This document shows positions 50,991 through 63,404 of a stretch of 64,000 nt of DNA, one piece after another; within the stretch, counting starts at the first letter, position 1, and the number at the start of each line of letters is the position of its first letter. Source of the DNA: Astragalus membranaceus (Eukaryota; Streptophyta; Magnoliopsida; Fabales; Fabaceae); contig CM076851.1 of the NCBI GenBank assembly GCA_039519185.1, positions 32,471,799 to 32,535,798 of the forward strand. The letters are read 5' to 3'. A program made the translations under genes and the position numbers. Below the pieces are notes generated by a model, which saw nothing but the letters and a program-made list of their open reading frames with translations, did no database searches and was not told the origin of the DNA.

Positions 50991-53599
50991 TTATGCAGCA
51001 CCAATCCTGCTTATAAAAATTTCCAATGTAAGCCCTCCAGGAGGTTGAGAAAAGTCAGATGGAATCAGAAGAATAGTTGATGGTCCAACAGATGTGCTAT
51101 GTTGAATGTTTTGAACTTTTGCATCGTGCAAATAATAACTTTCACCCGATGGAGTTGTAGCTGTCAATTCAAATGAAAACTCCATGTTCAATGTGAGAGG
51201 TGTAAAATGACAAAGCGTGATAATGTTTCCCATTCTCTCAACACTATTCTTCAGAACGAATATTACCCCATCATCTAATTCTTTAAGAATGACAGTTTCC
51301 TCATCCAGACGTATTACAGTACCATACATCATACCATACATAAATGGTCGTATTGCAAGCAGATGAGTTGTGTTGAAATGGGAGGCAAAATCATTGTAAT
51401 CAGAACGAAAGTTGCAACCTGCTAGGGGACACAAACATGGTCCGAAGATGGATGCATTCTCAGGAGCTTTGTTAATGCATGGTATATTCAGGGATTCCAA
51501 ATCTACTTCTAAAGAAAGACAGCGTTGAGTAACAGGCAAGGAGCACACAGAACATTGCTTTTGACCTTCACTATGGCACTTGGAACAAGTATGGTGCTCA
51601 TGGATGCACTACATTATTTAATCACATAAAATCAGAGTAACAAAACATTAAATTTTTCATATATTCAACATTAAAAATTACAGCTAGAAAATCAACCCCA
51701 AACAATAATTTGCCAAGATAATGAAGACAGAAGCACCCAAGAAACAAGACATAATAATAACAGAAACACCACCATTGGTATATAAAATAGAATCGTGTTT
51801 TAATAGATTACCTTAAGTGTTCATTAGTATATGTATCGAATACTACTCATTTAGTGCTTCGTTTACTGAATATGAATTTAGAAAAATTAAAAACAAATCA
51901 TTGAATGCATGTGGGTTCTGATATTCAACAATAGATTAGATATTGAAGCTAGCTCAATTAGAAACACTTCTATGTGGAAAGTGAAAGTTTCTTCTTGGTG
52001 GTTGAGAGATTTGTCTACTCAACAGTTTTTTTGAGAGAGTTGCATGCTAAAAGATAAAGAACAACGCTTCAACTTGTTTTGGCATATGGCTAAGTGATTT
52101 ATCTATGAAAAGGTAACTTCCAAGGATTCATTCTTTGGCTTGAATCAAGTCTGCTACAAAGGTTGAAATAGGCAACTAGAATGATAAGCAGCGAACTTAG
52201 GAATGGAGTTGGAGGAGAAAGTTATTTTCTTGAAAGGAGGAGTTGCCTATACAACTCAATTATCTTGTTAAATCCCTAGATTTGTGTAAGTTTGAAGAGA
52301 AAAGGAGGAGTGTTTTTCCATCGAATGTTTCTCAAAGCCTGCTTATATGGTATTGCTATTGCTCTTTGGTGTTGTTTCTATGAGTGGAGAACTGTTTCTT
52401 TAATTTGGGGGCACTCTGGTGTTGTTTCAAAGGTAGGTTGTCTGCTTTTTGGTGTTATTTCGATGGGATTAGCTTACCGGTCTTTGGGGTTGTTACATAG
52501 GAAGGAGATTTGCTCTTTGGTGGCGCTTTGGTGTTGTTTCTAAGGGAGCAGCGAACTGCTTATGGGTGTTGAGTTCTATCAATAAAATCTCTTCAATATC
52601 GAAAAAAAGGGTTTGATCTCCATGGCACACAAGCAAAACATGGACCAAATAGTTTAACACATGCATACACACTTAAACCCACGTTACAAACTTAAAAACT
52701 TAATGTATAGCCTATTTATAAATAAACGAAATCTGAACAATCTCAGCTATGAAAAGATTTATAAGGTAAGGAAGAATCTTTGAACTCTTGCTATCATCAA
52801 GCAAATTAAATAAGTCATTTGATTCTCTATTTGTTCCTCAATCTTCTTTGCTCTCCATCTTGTTATAAGTTACTATCTTAATGCCAAATCTTGAATTTTC
52901 ATCTCCTTATCATTAATGTTGAAACTACTCCTTATCAATAGTTTTTAAAAATCTTTGAAAATGTATTTCCTAAAACAAAACATAAAGTTTTTCGGCTTTG
53001 AATCTTAAGATTCGTATCATACTAAAGAGTGTTTCTCTTTTCAATATGATAAAGATTAAAGAGCAGTATGGATCCTCTGCTGCCTTTGCACAGTGTAGCA
53101 GTAAGCAGAACCGTTAGATTTAGAGAGAGAAAAATATTCTCTCTAAATCTAACGATTATGATGTATATGTGCAGAGGCAGCAGAGGATCCAGATCTGTGG
53201 GAAGAGAGGAAGATCTTTCACAAAATCATGCCTAGTTTTTCTAGCAAAGAAGAAGATCTATATCATGCAAATACCTTAAGTCTTTCAAATTTCAAACATT
53301 TAACCTAAACAAAAAATTAAACTTTGCAAAACCACATTTGATTTCCTACTTTTAGCACACCTGATCTAATTAAAACAATCAAAATATAATTTCTTGAAGC
53401 GTAAATAATCATAGTGCTTATACCACATAGAGTAAGCTTAACAATGATGGACATCCATAAACGAAAAAAGTACCTGAAAGATAGGACCAGGATTCAAAGG
53501 ATCAGAACAAACACAGCAATGAAAAACACAGGCCTCGAAAACTCCAGTCTGTATGAGCTCACTCTTAATGGAAGAATTGCTGGTGCTACTGAGATCCAT
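50991..53599 (-). CDS. SINA-like RING E3 ubiquitin ligase, copy B2 (two exons)
   Basis: Exon 1 at 53474-53599, exon 2 at 50991-51608; 247 codons plus stop. Exon 1 lacks one Glu codon present in A1 and A2 (GVFEA in place of GEVFEA), an in-frame loss. The RING is complete, the SIAH-type finger half and TRAF-like domain are kept, and the first SIAH zinc subdomain is missing as in all copies. The C-terminal half follows the B type (NSVERMGNIITL, YLHDAK, TILLIPSDF). Part of the intron, however, follows A1 rather than B1 (52605-53060 matches 5046-5500). Because B1 is frameshifted, this is the only open B-type copy. Confidence 0.8.
53070..53190. mobile_element. Foldback MITE in the SINA-B2 intron
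   Basis: Same element as at 5508-5628, with the ggatcctctgctgcct end variant shared with A1. Confidence 0.7.
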
Positions 53600-53651
53600 A
53601 TCAGATAATCTTTTTCTTCCGAGATTTCTTTCTCTGCAATGGGGTTCCTCA

Positions 53652-53659
53652 AATATATA
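53652..53659 (-). promoter_or_regulatory. TATA box of SINA-B2
   Basis: TATATATT about 53-60 bp before the ATG at 53599, with the telo-box-like motif beside it. Confidence 0.55.
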
Positions 53660-54054
53660 ACCCTAAACAAATCTCCCACGGCTAGAATGTTCCTTCACCT
53701 TTTTTGATTATTATAGAACTTTTGATTTTACTCCTTATATAAATATAATAAATGAAAAGTTATATATAATAATAATAATATATTTATTCTAAAATTAATC
53801 AGATATCACTTTTGGATAGTAAAAATTTCTATTATTTAAATTACTATATAAATAATAAAAAGTATATTTTATATTCATTGTTTTATTAACTAAATTAATA
53901 CTTTATATTCAATCAATTTATAGGTATAACATAATTGTATTTTCCTTCTAAAGAAAAAATAACACTGAAAAATTAATTTTAATAATATTCTTTTTTTGAT
54001 GGAATTTATAATATCATTCTAGATCTCCTTATATGTGTACTAATTCAATATTTA

Positions 54055-55739
54055 GCCATATCACCGTAAAACTAATATTCATATCCAAATGACAATTCAA
54101 AAAAATTTACTTTTACTATTCGTGAAAGAAGATTTTTCAAAGAATATATTGCAATGATAAATTCAATGGAATAAAACTAATGATTCGCTATTTAGTGTAA
54201 TAAAAAATTGAAATAAATCTTTGTCAAAAAAAATTGAAATAAATCAAAATCGGAATTATATTTTTTTTTGGTAAACCAAAGTATCCTCCACGGCGGCTGT
54301 GGAGACTAATCCTTCGAGGTATCTGAGATCCAATTAACATAATTCTTTAGAAGAAAATTACTATTCACGTCCAAAATGAAAATTTAATAAAAATGTTATT
54401 TTTAATATTCATGAAAGAAAATATTTCAAAAAATATATTGCAATCATAACTCCAATGGAATAAAATTAATATTCGTTTTTTAATATAATAAAAAACTGAT
54501 ATAAATCAAAAATGAAATTATATTAACAACATAAAACAATAGAAAAACCCCTCAAAAATAGAAAAATAAAATGAAATTAATTATATAATAGAAATCTAAA
54601 AGGTATGTGAACATTTTCTCCGAAATAATTATTTTTTTGTTACCATGTTATTGATGCGCAGTTTTTACCGGCTTTTTTTTATAAGCAATAGTTTCCATCG
54701 GCTTTGCCGATGACTACTCTATGCTGGGGAACCTGACTGGCCGTATACCCGGCTTGCCGGTCCGTGTGGTTTTCTCCTTCCAACAGAATATTTGCCACAC
54801 CCAATATTCGAACCCAAGACGTTGGGGTACTGGAATCCAAGTCCAGTTACCGTTTGGACCAACCCATGTTGGTAATGCATTGTTTTTTTATCAAAGTTTG
54901 TAATGCATTGTTAATGTATTGTATTGAAGGGGGCTCCTTTTTTTATAAAAAAAATAGCTCTTTTTAGAAGTGGTTTTGGTAGTAAGTTATTAATCTATTT
55001 TAACAAGGTAAATTTTAAAATATATTTTAAGCAAATAAATTTCTCAAATTATGTTTTTCAATTTTTCATATTCTATTCATATTTGTGTTTATTTTCGTAT
55101 TCAAATGAAAATTAGATTGAAATTTTAAAATATTTTTTTTAACTTTTTTATCAGTGACCAGAAATCTCTAGAATGATAACAATGAAATTAATATTCATGT
55201 CCAAAATGAAAATTTAATAAAAATTTTTTTTTAATATTCCTGAAAGAAAATATTTCAAAAAATATATTCCAATCATAACTTCAATGGAATAAAATTATTG
55301 AATCGTTATTTAACATAGTAAAAAATTGATATAAAACAAAAACGGAATTATATTAATAATATACAAAGATTGAAAACCCCTCTAAAAAAGAGAAAAAGGA
55401 ATCAAAATTAATTATATAATAAAAATCTGAAATATGTGAACATTTTCCACAAAAAGAATTTTATTCATGTATTGAAGTTGGCTTCTTTTTTTTATAAAAG
55501 AGTAGCTCTTCTTAAAAGTGCTTGAGGAAGTAAGTTATTAATATATTATAATGATGTACATTTTAAAATATCTTTTAAGCTAAGAGATTTTTTAAAATAT
55601 GTTTTTTACTTTTTAATTTTTCATATTTAATTAACATTTGTATTTATTTTCTTATACAAATAAAAAGAAGATTTAAGTTTTAAAATATTTTTTTAACTTT
55701 TTTATCACTGATTGGAATTCTCCAGAATGATACCAATGA
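54055..55739. repeat. AT-rich tandem repeat, about 550-bp period (B2)
   Basis: Copy of 22320-24002, holding the same SINE (54690-54880). It is interrupted from 55749 by the MITE with its nested LTR, and resumes at 59860-60253. Confidence 0.7.
54690..54880 (-). mobile_element. tRNA-derived SINE (B2, first copy)
   Basis: Copy of 22950-23140 with the A-box-like TGGTCCAAACGG. The B-box here reads GGTTCGAATATTGG after an A to G-type change nearby (cccaagac against cccgagac). Same site, so inserted before the duplication. Confidence 0.65.
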
Positions 55740-56338
55740 AATTAATATGGCTTAAATATATGTTACCCCCTGTAAATATGCTCATTATCCATTTACCCCC
55801 TGCAAAAAAAAACTTTTAAAAGAAACCTTGCAAATATTAAGTGTTTCTAGTTGCCCCCTGCTGTTAGTTTTAACTAACAGCGTTAAGTCTATGCTGACTT
55901 GGCTACCATTTGGGATCTAGTTACCCCCTACAAATATTAAGTGTTTCTAGTTACCCCCTACAAATATTAAGTGTTTCTAGTTACTCCCTGCAAGTGGCAG
56001 CCAAGTCAGTATAGACTTAACGCTGTTAGCTAAAACTAACAGCAGTGGGTAACTAAAAACACTTAATATTTGCAAGGTTTATTTTAAAAAAAAAATTGCC
56101 GGGGTAAATGGATAATGAGTGTAACATCCTCAAAATAATTAGTAGAATTATTTGGGTGTTAACCCAATTAAATTAATTTAGTACTTGACTGGTAAATTTA
56201 TTGAGTGCTAAAATTATTTATTGGTTGTCATCGGATCGTTAACCGGATAATACGGGTCAAGGAAGTTTTGGAATCGAAATAAGAGATTTAGATCAATATG
56301 GTAAGTGGACCACGTTACCGCGTATATATTAATAAATA

Positions 56339-57656
56339 GGCTAAATAGCACTTTTGGTCCTTTATGTTTGCTCCAGATTTCACTTTGGTCCTTTATCTTT
56401 TTTTTGGTCCGTTTTGGTCCCTTATGTTTCGTTTTTGTTTCATTTTGGTCCCTCACGTTAGTTTTGACTAACGGACGCCACGCTGGCAGTTAACTGCTGA
56501 CATGGCGTCTCAAATTCATTAAATGACGTGACAAAAATATATTATTTAATTTTAATGAAATTACACATCACCAATATATTATTTAATTTTAATTGTTAAA
56601 ATTAAATAACAGTGAAACACCACATCACCATTACTATTTTAATTGTTAAACTATTTTTGTTTTGTTCTTCTGAAATTACACTCTCACGTCTCAAATTCAT
56701 TAACACCAACACCAACATCAAAACATCAAACCCAGAAACAGTGAAACGATTTCCAGAAGAACAAAACAAAAAATTCCAGAAGAACAAAATAGTGAAACGA
56801 TTTCCAGAAGAACAAAACAAATCTTCTTCATTGAAGATCTTCCAGCTCTTCTTCAGATCTTCTTCTTCTTCAGAAACGATTCTAGATCTTCTTCTTCAGA
56901 AACGATTTCAATCCCAAATCACGAATCAGAAGCAAAATCGAAGTAGAGGAAAACGAAAATCGAAGCAGAAGAAAACGAATCTGGGTTTATTGAAACGATG
57001 GGAACTAGAAGAACAACGAGGAAAACGAAAACGAATCTGGGTTTATTGAAACGAATGGGAACCAGAGGAAAACGATGGGAACCAAAGGAAAACGGTGGAA
57101 AACGAATCTGGGTTTGTGTTCTTACGTTTCAGATACCTATTCGTTGTTCTTCAGATCTGCGTTTCCTATTGTGTTCTTCGTTTTGTTTGTGTTTTTCCTC
57201 CAGTAATTGCATTTTGATGTTGTTTTTGTTTTGTTCAATCTGGGGTTCTTTCCTTTGTTTGTTTTGTTTCTGCGTTTCCAAATGTGAGAGAGATGAAGCT
57301 GGTGGGAGACGAAGAGAGAACGAAGAAGCAGTGATGAAGAAGCGGTGATGAAGGAGGAGATGAGAGGAAATGGATTTAGTTTTAGTTTTAATGTTTTTAG
57401 TTATTTGTTAATTGTGTTTTTAAAATTTAAAAAAATATAAATGTTGAGGTGTTTAATGAATTGCCACGTAATTTAATGAAAAACGGACGCCACGTCAGCA
57501 GTTAACTGCCAGCGTGGCGTCCGTTAGTCAAAACTAACGTGAGGGACCAAAATGAAACAAAAACGAAACATGAGGGACCAAAACGGACCAAAAAAAAGAT
57601 AAAGGACCAAAGTGAAATCTGGAGCAAACATAAAGGACCAAAAGTGCTATTTAGCC
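56339..57656. mobile_element. Mutator-like element with long terminal inverted repeats
   Basis: The ends begin GGCTAAATAGCACTTTTGG on both strands and stay paired for about 175 bp, to ttcattaaat. The 9-bp duplication TAATAAATA lies at 56330-56338 and 57657-57665. The middle (56640-57360) is rich in GAA/TTC words (ccagaagaacaaaacaaa) and has short frames only, with no transposase domain. It is therefore non-autonomous, possibly with captured sequence. It landed beside a TATA-like stretch of the solo LTR. Confidence 0.88.
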
Positions 57657-58305
57657 TAATAAATATATATATGTATGCGTGTATGTGTGTTTAAGTGAGT
57701 GAAGAGAAGAAAAAGAATTAAATAGAAGAAAGAAAAGAAGAAAGAAGGAAGCAGAGACAGTGAAGAGAAAGGAGAGAAAGAAGAGAAAAAGAAAGAATAG
57801 TGTGGAAGAAGAAGAGGAAAAAGGGGGTACTTTGGTTCATCAAAACGACTTCCTTCCAACACGAAAAACGTTCAGCGTTACTTCCTCTTCGATTTGGTAC
57901 CAACATCATCATCATCAACTCACTCTCTCTCACTTTGCCATTTTCAAAGTTCAAGAACAAAATTGGAGTTTTGATGGTTGTAGCTCAAAGGAAGGATTGG
58001 GAAGGTGATTGGTGTTCCATAGGGGCCATATTGTTGATTGGGTAATTCAATCACTCAAGTTTTGGAGCATTTGGAGGAATCAAAGCTTAGGGTTGAAAAT
58101 TGGGGTTTTATGTGAATAGTGGCTTGAGGTTGAAGAAGAAGATGAATAGTGTTCAGGAAAGATTTCGAGGAATTCGGTATTTCGGTCAAAAAGAGGTTTC
58201 GCGATCGAGTGGAAAGCTTTGGAAGCGGATTGGGTGTCGCCGGAGCGGGGAGCGTTCGTGTGGTTACTCGGTGATTTCGGCTCGCTCGTGGCTCACGCTT
58301 CAAGG

Positions 58306-59473
58306 GTGAGTTTTACTCACGTTTAGGCTTTTGAATTACTAAACTTAATTTGTGAAATGTGTTTCGGTTTTGGTTCGTTATCGAAAACGTATTTTGTATG
58401 AAAATCGCGTTTTATGTCCAATTGATTGATTGATGATTATTATTGTTTGTATATGTTTTGGACTATTTTTGTGTTGGGATTGGACTGGAACAGGTATCGG
58501 ATTTAATCGAAACGACGAAATTGCGAAAACGGGATGAAAATTCAGTGCTGTCAAAAGAGCACGACCCGTGCGCCCCAGGCGCACGGACCGTGCGCCCCTT
58601 TCAGTTTGTATTTTTCAAAGAGGACTTACAGGGCGCACGACCCGTGCGTATGGGAGCACGGACCGTGCGCATTGTTCTGTCCAAATTTTCCAAAAGTGTC
58701 CAAAACGATTCCGATCGATTCCAATCCTCTTCTAATCCTTTCCTAACCTTTCTATAATGATATTAGGCTTATAATGCCATGATTTTGGGTATGTTTCAAA
58801 AGGGTTTTATAAAATACTTTTGTTGTTGAAATCGTTTCGAAAAACCGAATGATAGTACACGTGTGAGGATATGTTTTATTAATAATAAAGCGGACTATGA
58901 GTCCTACGTGGTACGGTATAACTGACGCGGGATGATTATTATTTATTCGTCCAAATCGGTCTACGATTCACGATATATATTATATCGACTATGGGAAACG
59001 GCCCGATGCGGGTGTTATGTTCAATTATTGGTCTGAATGCAAATGAACTATAAGTTCATATAATTGTAGATATATATATTATATCGAGTTTGGGTGACGA
59101 CCCATGTTACTAACATACTAGGAGGGGTAGTCATGATCCCCTACCCTAGGCTCTGAGACCAATAGCAGAACTGTTATTGGTAAAGGGTTCGCCGGGTTCT
59201 GCATTAGTGCAGTCGGGGGTGTGTTAAAAAGTATTGTGTGACGTTCACCGGGTTCTGCATTAGTGTAGTCGGTGGTACGGTACCGTGGTTATGTAGGCTC
59301 CGAGGCCAATAGTGGAACTATTATTGGTAAGGGGTTTGCCGGGTTCTGCATTGGTGCAGTCGGTTTCTTCTGAGTATAAAAGAATTCATAAATGAACCGA
59401 GAGTGTTAGTAGGGGTCTCGGTAGAACTCACTGAGATTGTATCTCATTGTTTATATGTTGTTGTTTTACATAG
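58306..59473 (+). other. Candidate LTR-borne intron (B2 solo LTR)
   Basis: Donor hairpin GTGAGTTTTACTCAC at 58306-58320. Acceptor-side hairpin TGAGATTGTATCTCA at 59432-59446, then TTGTTTTACATAG, where the ACAG of other copies has become ACATAG, which still ends in AG. Splicing is inferred. Confidence 0.35.
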
Positions 59474-60652
59474 AAACAGGGAAAGTGGAAATCCAGGAGG
59501 CACGAGTAGGTGGCACTCGGATGGTGGCTGAAGACTTAGCTTTATGCTTGAGTTTATGTTTTCCCTTGTTATCTATGTATCACAACATTATGTTTTTAGT
59601 GTTATATCTTTCTTCCGCTTTCTTGTATGATACTGAATATTATAGATGCTGGTGGTTTATGGTTTGAGAACCGTATTGTCTTGGTTGTAAATGAGACTGT
59701 TTGGTTTATATTCAGCGAAAAATTATAGTGATATTCAGTGTCTAAGCAGGAAATATATCTCTGATGTTATAGGGATGGTACACTTGGGTATTTTTACTAA
59801 ATAAAAATACCGGGGTGTTACAATGAGCATATTTGCAGGACGTAACATATATTTAAGCCAATTAATATTCATGTCCAAAATGACAATTCAATAAAAAAAT
59901 TAATATTTTAAAGAAAGTTTTGTAAAAATATATTGCAATCGTAACTTGAATAGAATAAAATTAATGATTTGTTATTTTAATATAGTAAAAACATGGTATA
60001 AATCAAAAATGGAATTAAATTAAAAATATACAATAGTAAAAAATCCCTAAAAAAAGTAGAAAAATAAATCAAATATAATTATATAACAAAAATATTAAAG
60101 GTGTGTGAACACTTTCCCCTAAAGAATTATGTTAATGTATTGAAGGCTCTCCTTTTTTGATTAAAAAAATAGCTCTTCTTAAAAGTGGTTGAGGAGTAAG
60201 TTATTAATATATTTTAACGAGGTACATTTTAAGATATCTTTTAAGCTAATTAATGTAACACCTTCAGCGAAAACAAAGAGCGCTAACAAATAATATAATC
60301 AGATATGTAAACTCACTTAAAAATTTCGACCAATTTAAAACTTTGAGGGAATAAACCTCCTGAAAAGAGTTTCTTAAGATAAAACTAACCAAAATCCGCA
60401 CAAGCTACATAACGAAAAATTAGATTCTTACAGTCAATAAACAGTCGGTGTTCAAATATTCAAGTAGGGTTTACATAACAAACTAACTTTGATTATAATA
60501 TCAAAGATTCAGTCTAAGTAGGTACAACATAAACTTAACTAGGGAAAGTTAAGCAAACATAACATAAATCGATCCAAAAGGATCCCTCGATAAACTAAGT
60601 AGCTACATCAGCAACTACTTCTCCTCGGTCTGCTTTGTTTTGCCCTGTACAT

Positions 60653-61605
60653 CTGAAAACACCACAAACATAAATAGTGAGATTACAAATCTCAATGAGT
60701 TCCTCCGTGACCCCTCACATTTCCTCTCGGTGTTTTCTAATTTCAGTCGCTTTCTTTTAATATTTATCCTCTTTTCCTCTTAGCACAACCCGAGAGATTA
60801 TTTCTCAATCTCAACGGAGAACCCCAACTCATATAGCTATACCGAGTAATGCTAGGCCTTGGCTTATGGGCTCATGACTTCCCGCCACCAAGTGTGCTTT
60901 AACCTCTTGGGATCGTCATCCCCCTCGTATTTCATGAATTTATTACCCTCTTCACTCATTCTCATTCGGTTCACACATATTCAATGATATACTGTAAACC
61001 GTAATCAAATAAATCTTAGTATTTCTCATTCGGTAAACATGTCATTCAATACAATTTGTAGACCATGGTATTATAGAGGTGATTAAAGGTAGCAATTAGG
61101 GAAATTGGAGGACCTACATTGAAGAAAACATGAGATAAAAAAATCTAGGGCAGGACACGGGTTGTGTCATAGGGGACACAGACTGTGTCTCTGTTTTTTC
61201 AAAAAAAAATTGCAAGGAACAGATTCGGACACGGGTACCCGCGTCGTTTGGACACGGACCATGTCATTTCTGCAGAGTGCACGAAATTCAGTTTTAAAAC
61301 TCTGCTCCAATTTCTCTAGTGCTCAAACCCTTCCCACTTCTATATCCGGCATCCAAACAGTCATCAATTCATCATTTCAAGCATAAATAGATGCATTATA
61401 ACCAACAAAACATCAATAGCAACTTGAATTCAATTACAACAACCCAATGAACATGAAGTTTTCATGAAACACACTATTAAATCATTTCAAAATTTCATGA
61501 GTTCAAGGTTATAATCTAAGGACATGCAAGTTACCTCAAATCAAAATACACGGCATAAATTAACATGCATTTTCAAAAATCAACAAAATAAAGTGAGGAA
61601 CTCAC
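60653..61605 (-). other. Candidate LTR-borne intron (antisense B2 LTR)
   Basis: On the minus strand: donor GTGAGT within GTGAGTTCCTCAC (61605-61593), and acceptor GTGTTTTCAG ending at 60653, preceded by the hairpin TGAGATTTGTAATCTCA (60694-60678). Unit 1's copy of this LTR keeps the donor (26104-26116), but a deletion has removed the region around the acceptor. Confidence 0.4.
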
Positions 61606-62046
61606 AGTTTGTGCAGCAAATTCGAAATGCAAACAAGTAGGAGAATTTGACAACACCAAAAACAGCTCCTATGACCTCAACTTTCGAACCCAGCCCTAAA
61701 AAGGGCGTATGTCAACCTTCCAAATCAAAATTTGGGTTGAAATCTACTAGAATCCAGCTCCAATTGACACATGCAACCTAAAATTCCAGAATTTCAACTA
61801 TCCCCAAACTTGAGTGTTTTTCACTTTCGAAAAGGGTGGAAGAATGGGGAAGAAGAAGATGAAATGGTGGAGTTGCTTGAGTTCTCAACTTTCAGAAGTG
61901 AGGGTGGTAAAGGTTTGTTCAGATGGTGATCTGAAATGCGAGTGAGGGTTTGGACTCTCTCTCTTTTCTCTCTTCTTTCTCTCCCTTTTAAACTCTCTCC
62001 CTTTCCTTGCTTTCTTTCTTTTTTTTTGAAAGTGATGAGTGAGAGA

Positions 62047-62068
62047 GTGTGTGTGTGTGTGTGTGTGT
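62047..62068 (+). repeat. (GT)n microsatellite
   Basis: About eleven GT units where unit 1 has only tgtgtggtgtgtgtag (near 28998), a unit-specific expansion inside the antisense LTR. Confidence 0.9.
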
Positions 62069-62331
62069 AGTTGTTGTTGGGACCAGCTGATGTTGTGAGT
62101 GGATTTTAGTGAGTGTTGTGTGGGTGAAATACCTATTTTACCCCTAAACTCTCTTCAATTCTCTACTAACCCCAAACCACTCAACTAATTCATTTAACAA
62201 TCAACACACACTTCACAAAATTTTCATAGCAATTAAATCATTTTCATAAAATTACCAATCAACAAGCACTCAAGGATAATTAAATTATTCAAACATCAAA
62301 GTAATTAAAATAATTACTTTGGGATGTTACA

Positions 62332-63214
62332 ATTAATTTCTTAAAATATGTTTTTTCTTTTTCATTTTTCATATTTAATTAACATTTGTATTTATTTTCT
62401 TATACAATTGAAAAGTAGATTGAATATTTAAAATTATTTTTTTTAACTTTTTTATTAATGAACCGAAATCTCTAGAACGATAACAATAAAATTTATATTC
62501 ATGTCCAAAATGACAATTCAATAACAAATTATTTTTAATATTCATGAAAGAACATTTTTCAAAAAATATATTGCAATCGTAACTTCATTGAAATAAAATT
62601 AACGTCTCATTATTTAATATAATAAAAAATTGATATAAATCAAAAACGGAATTATATTAGCAATATACAAAAATAGAAAAAACCCCTAAACAATACAAAA
62701 ATAAAAAAATTAATTATATAAGAGAAATCTGAAAGGTATGTCAACATATTCTCCTAAAGAATTATGATTATATATGTATTGAAGGTGGGTCCTTTTTTGA
62801 TAAAAAATGGCTCTTTTATTAATGTATTTGAATGAGGTACATTTTAAAATACTTTTTAAGCTATTATATTTCTTAAAACATGTTTTTTACTTTTTCACTT
62901 TTCGTATTTAGTTACCATGTGTATTTTTTACTAGTAGATTGAAATTATCATAAAGTTTATATTTAAATGTAAACTTTTACCATTTTACTGTTATTATTAT
63001 TCTTTTTTTGACAAATACTGTTATTATTATTGATTATTATGTTTGACTGATATTTATATTTTTATTTTTGAACAATCTTCTACTAATATGTAAAAAATAA
63101 TTATTAACATCAACGATTAAACTTAAACCTTAAACCATTAAAATAAATGGTTTAATGGTGATGAGTTGAAATAGTATAACAAAAGTTTGAATGCATTATT
63201 TTATTTTTTACCTT
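62332..63214. repeat. AT-rich tandem repeat end and AT-rich unique DNA (B2)
   Basis: Copy of 29278-30147. No gene seen. Confidence 0.6.
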
Positions 63215-63404
63215 ATTATTGATGTGTAATATCAATCGGTTGTGTCGGTGGTTAATCTATGTCGGAGAATCTAGCTGGCCACGTGCATACCCGACTTCTC
63301 CGGACTGTGTGGTTCTTTCCAGCTCCCAACAGAGTTTTTGTCTCACTCGATATTCGAACACGAGACTTTGCGGTGGGATCGAAGCCCAATTAGCGCTCGG
63401 ACCA
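63215..63404 (-). mobile_element. tRNA-derived SINE (B2, second copy), complete head
   Basis: The minus strand begins TGGTCCGAGCG (A-box-like) and later reads GTGTTCGAATATCG (B-box-like). Its body (ccggagaagtcgggtatg) aligns with the SINEs at 22950 and 54690. It shows what was deleted in the unit 1 copy at 30148. Confidence 0.65.

Larger units (their letters stand above)
56120..59822 (+). mobile_element. Solo LTR inside the MITE (unit 2 only)
   Basis: Starts TGTAACATCC, ends ATACCGGGGTGTTACA, with ATGAG on both sides (56115-56119, 59823-59827). Unit 1 has the empty site ggataatgagcatatttg at 24371-24388. It belongs to the same family as 26165-28604. A Mutator-like element (56339-57656) interrupts it; net length is about 2.38 kb. 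GC-rich dyads (gcacgacccgtgcgcccc) lie at 58560-58670. Confidence 0.93.
55749..59859. mobile_element. Mutator-type MITE with 9-bp target-site duplication (B2), split by a solo LTR
   Basis: Same element and same AATTAATAT duplications (55740-55748, 59860-59868) as at 24012-24412 in unit 1. Its right part is separated from the rest by the solo LTR at 56120-59822. The MITE's own length without the LTR is about 400 bp. Confidence 0.88.
60254..62331 (-). mobile_element. Antisense solo LTR of the TGTAACATCC family (B2)
   Basis: Plus ends TGTAACACCTTC and GGGATGTTACA, flanked by ATTAA on both sides. It is 2078 bp and is the uninterrupted version of 24833-29277. It contains GC-rich dyads of ggacacgggt type at 61150-61265 and a (GT)n run at 62047-62068. 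Confidence 0.92.

Noticed and set aside
57656..58303. Several overlapping frames in the B2 solo LTR
   Set aside because: Purine-rich LTR sequence open by composition; not kept in the B1 LTR of the same family.
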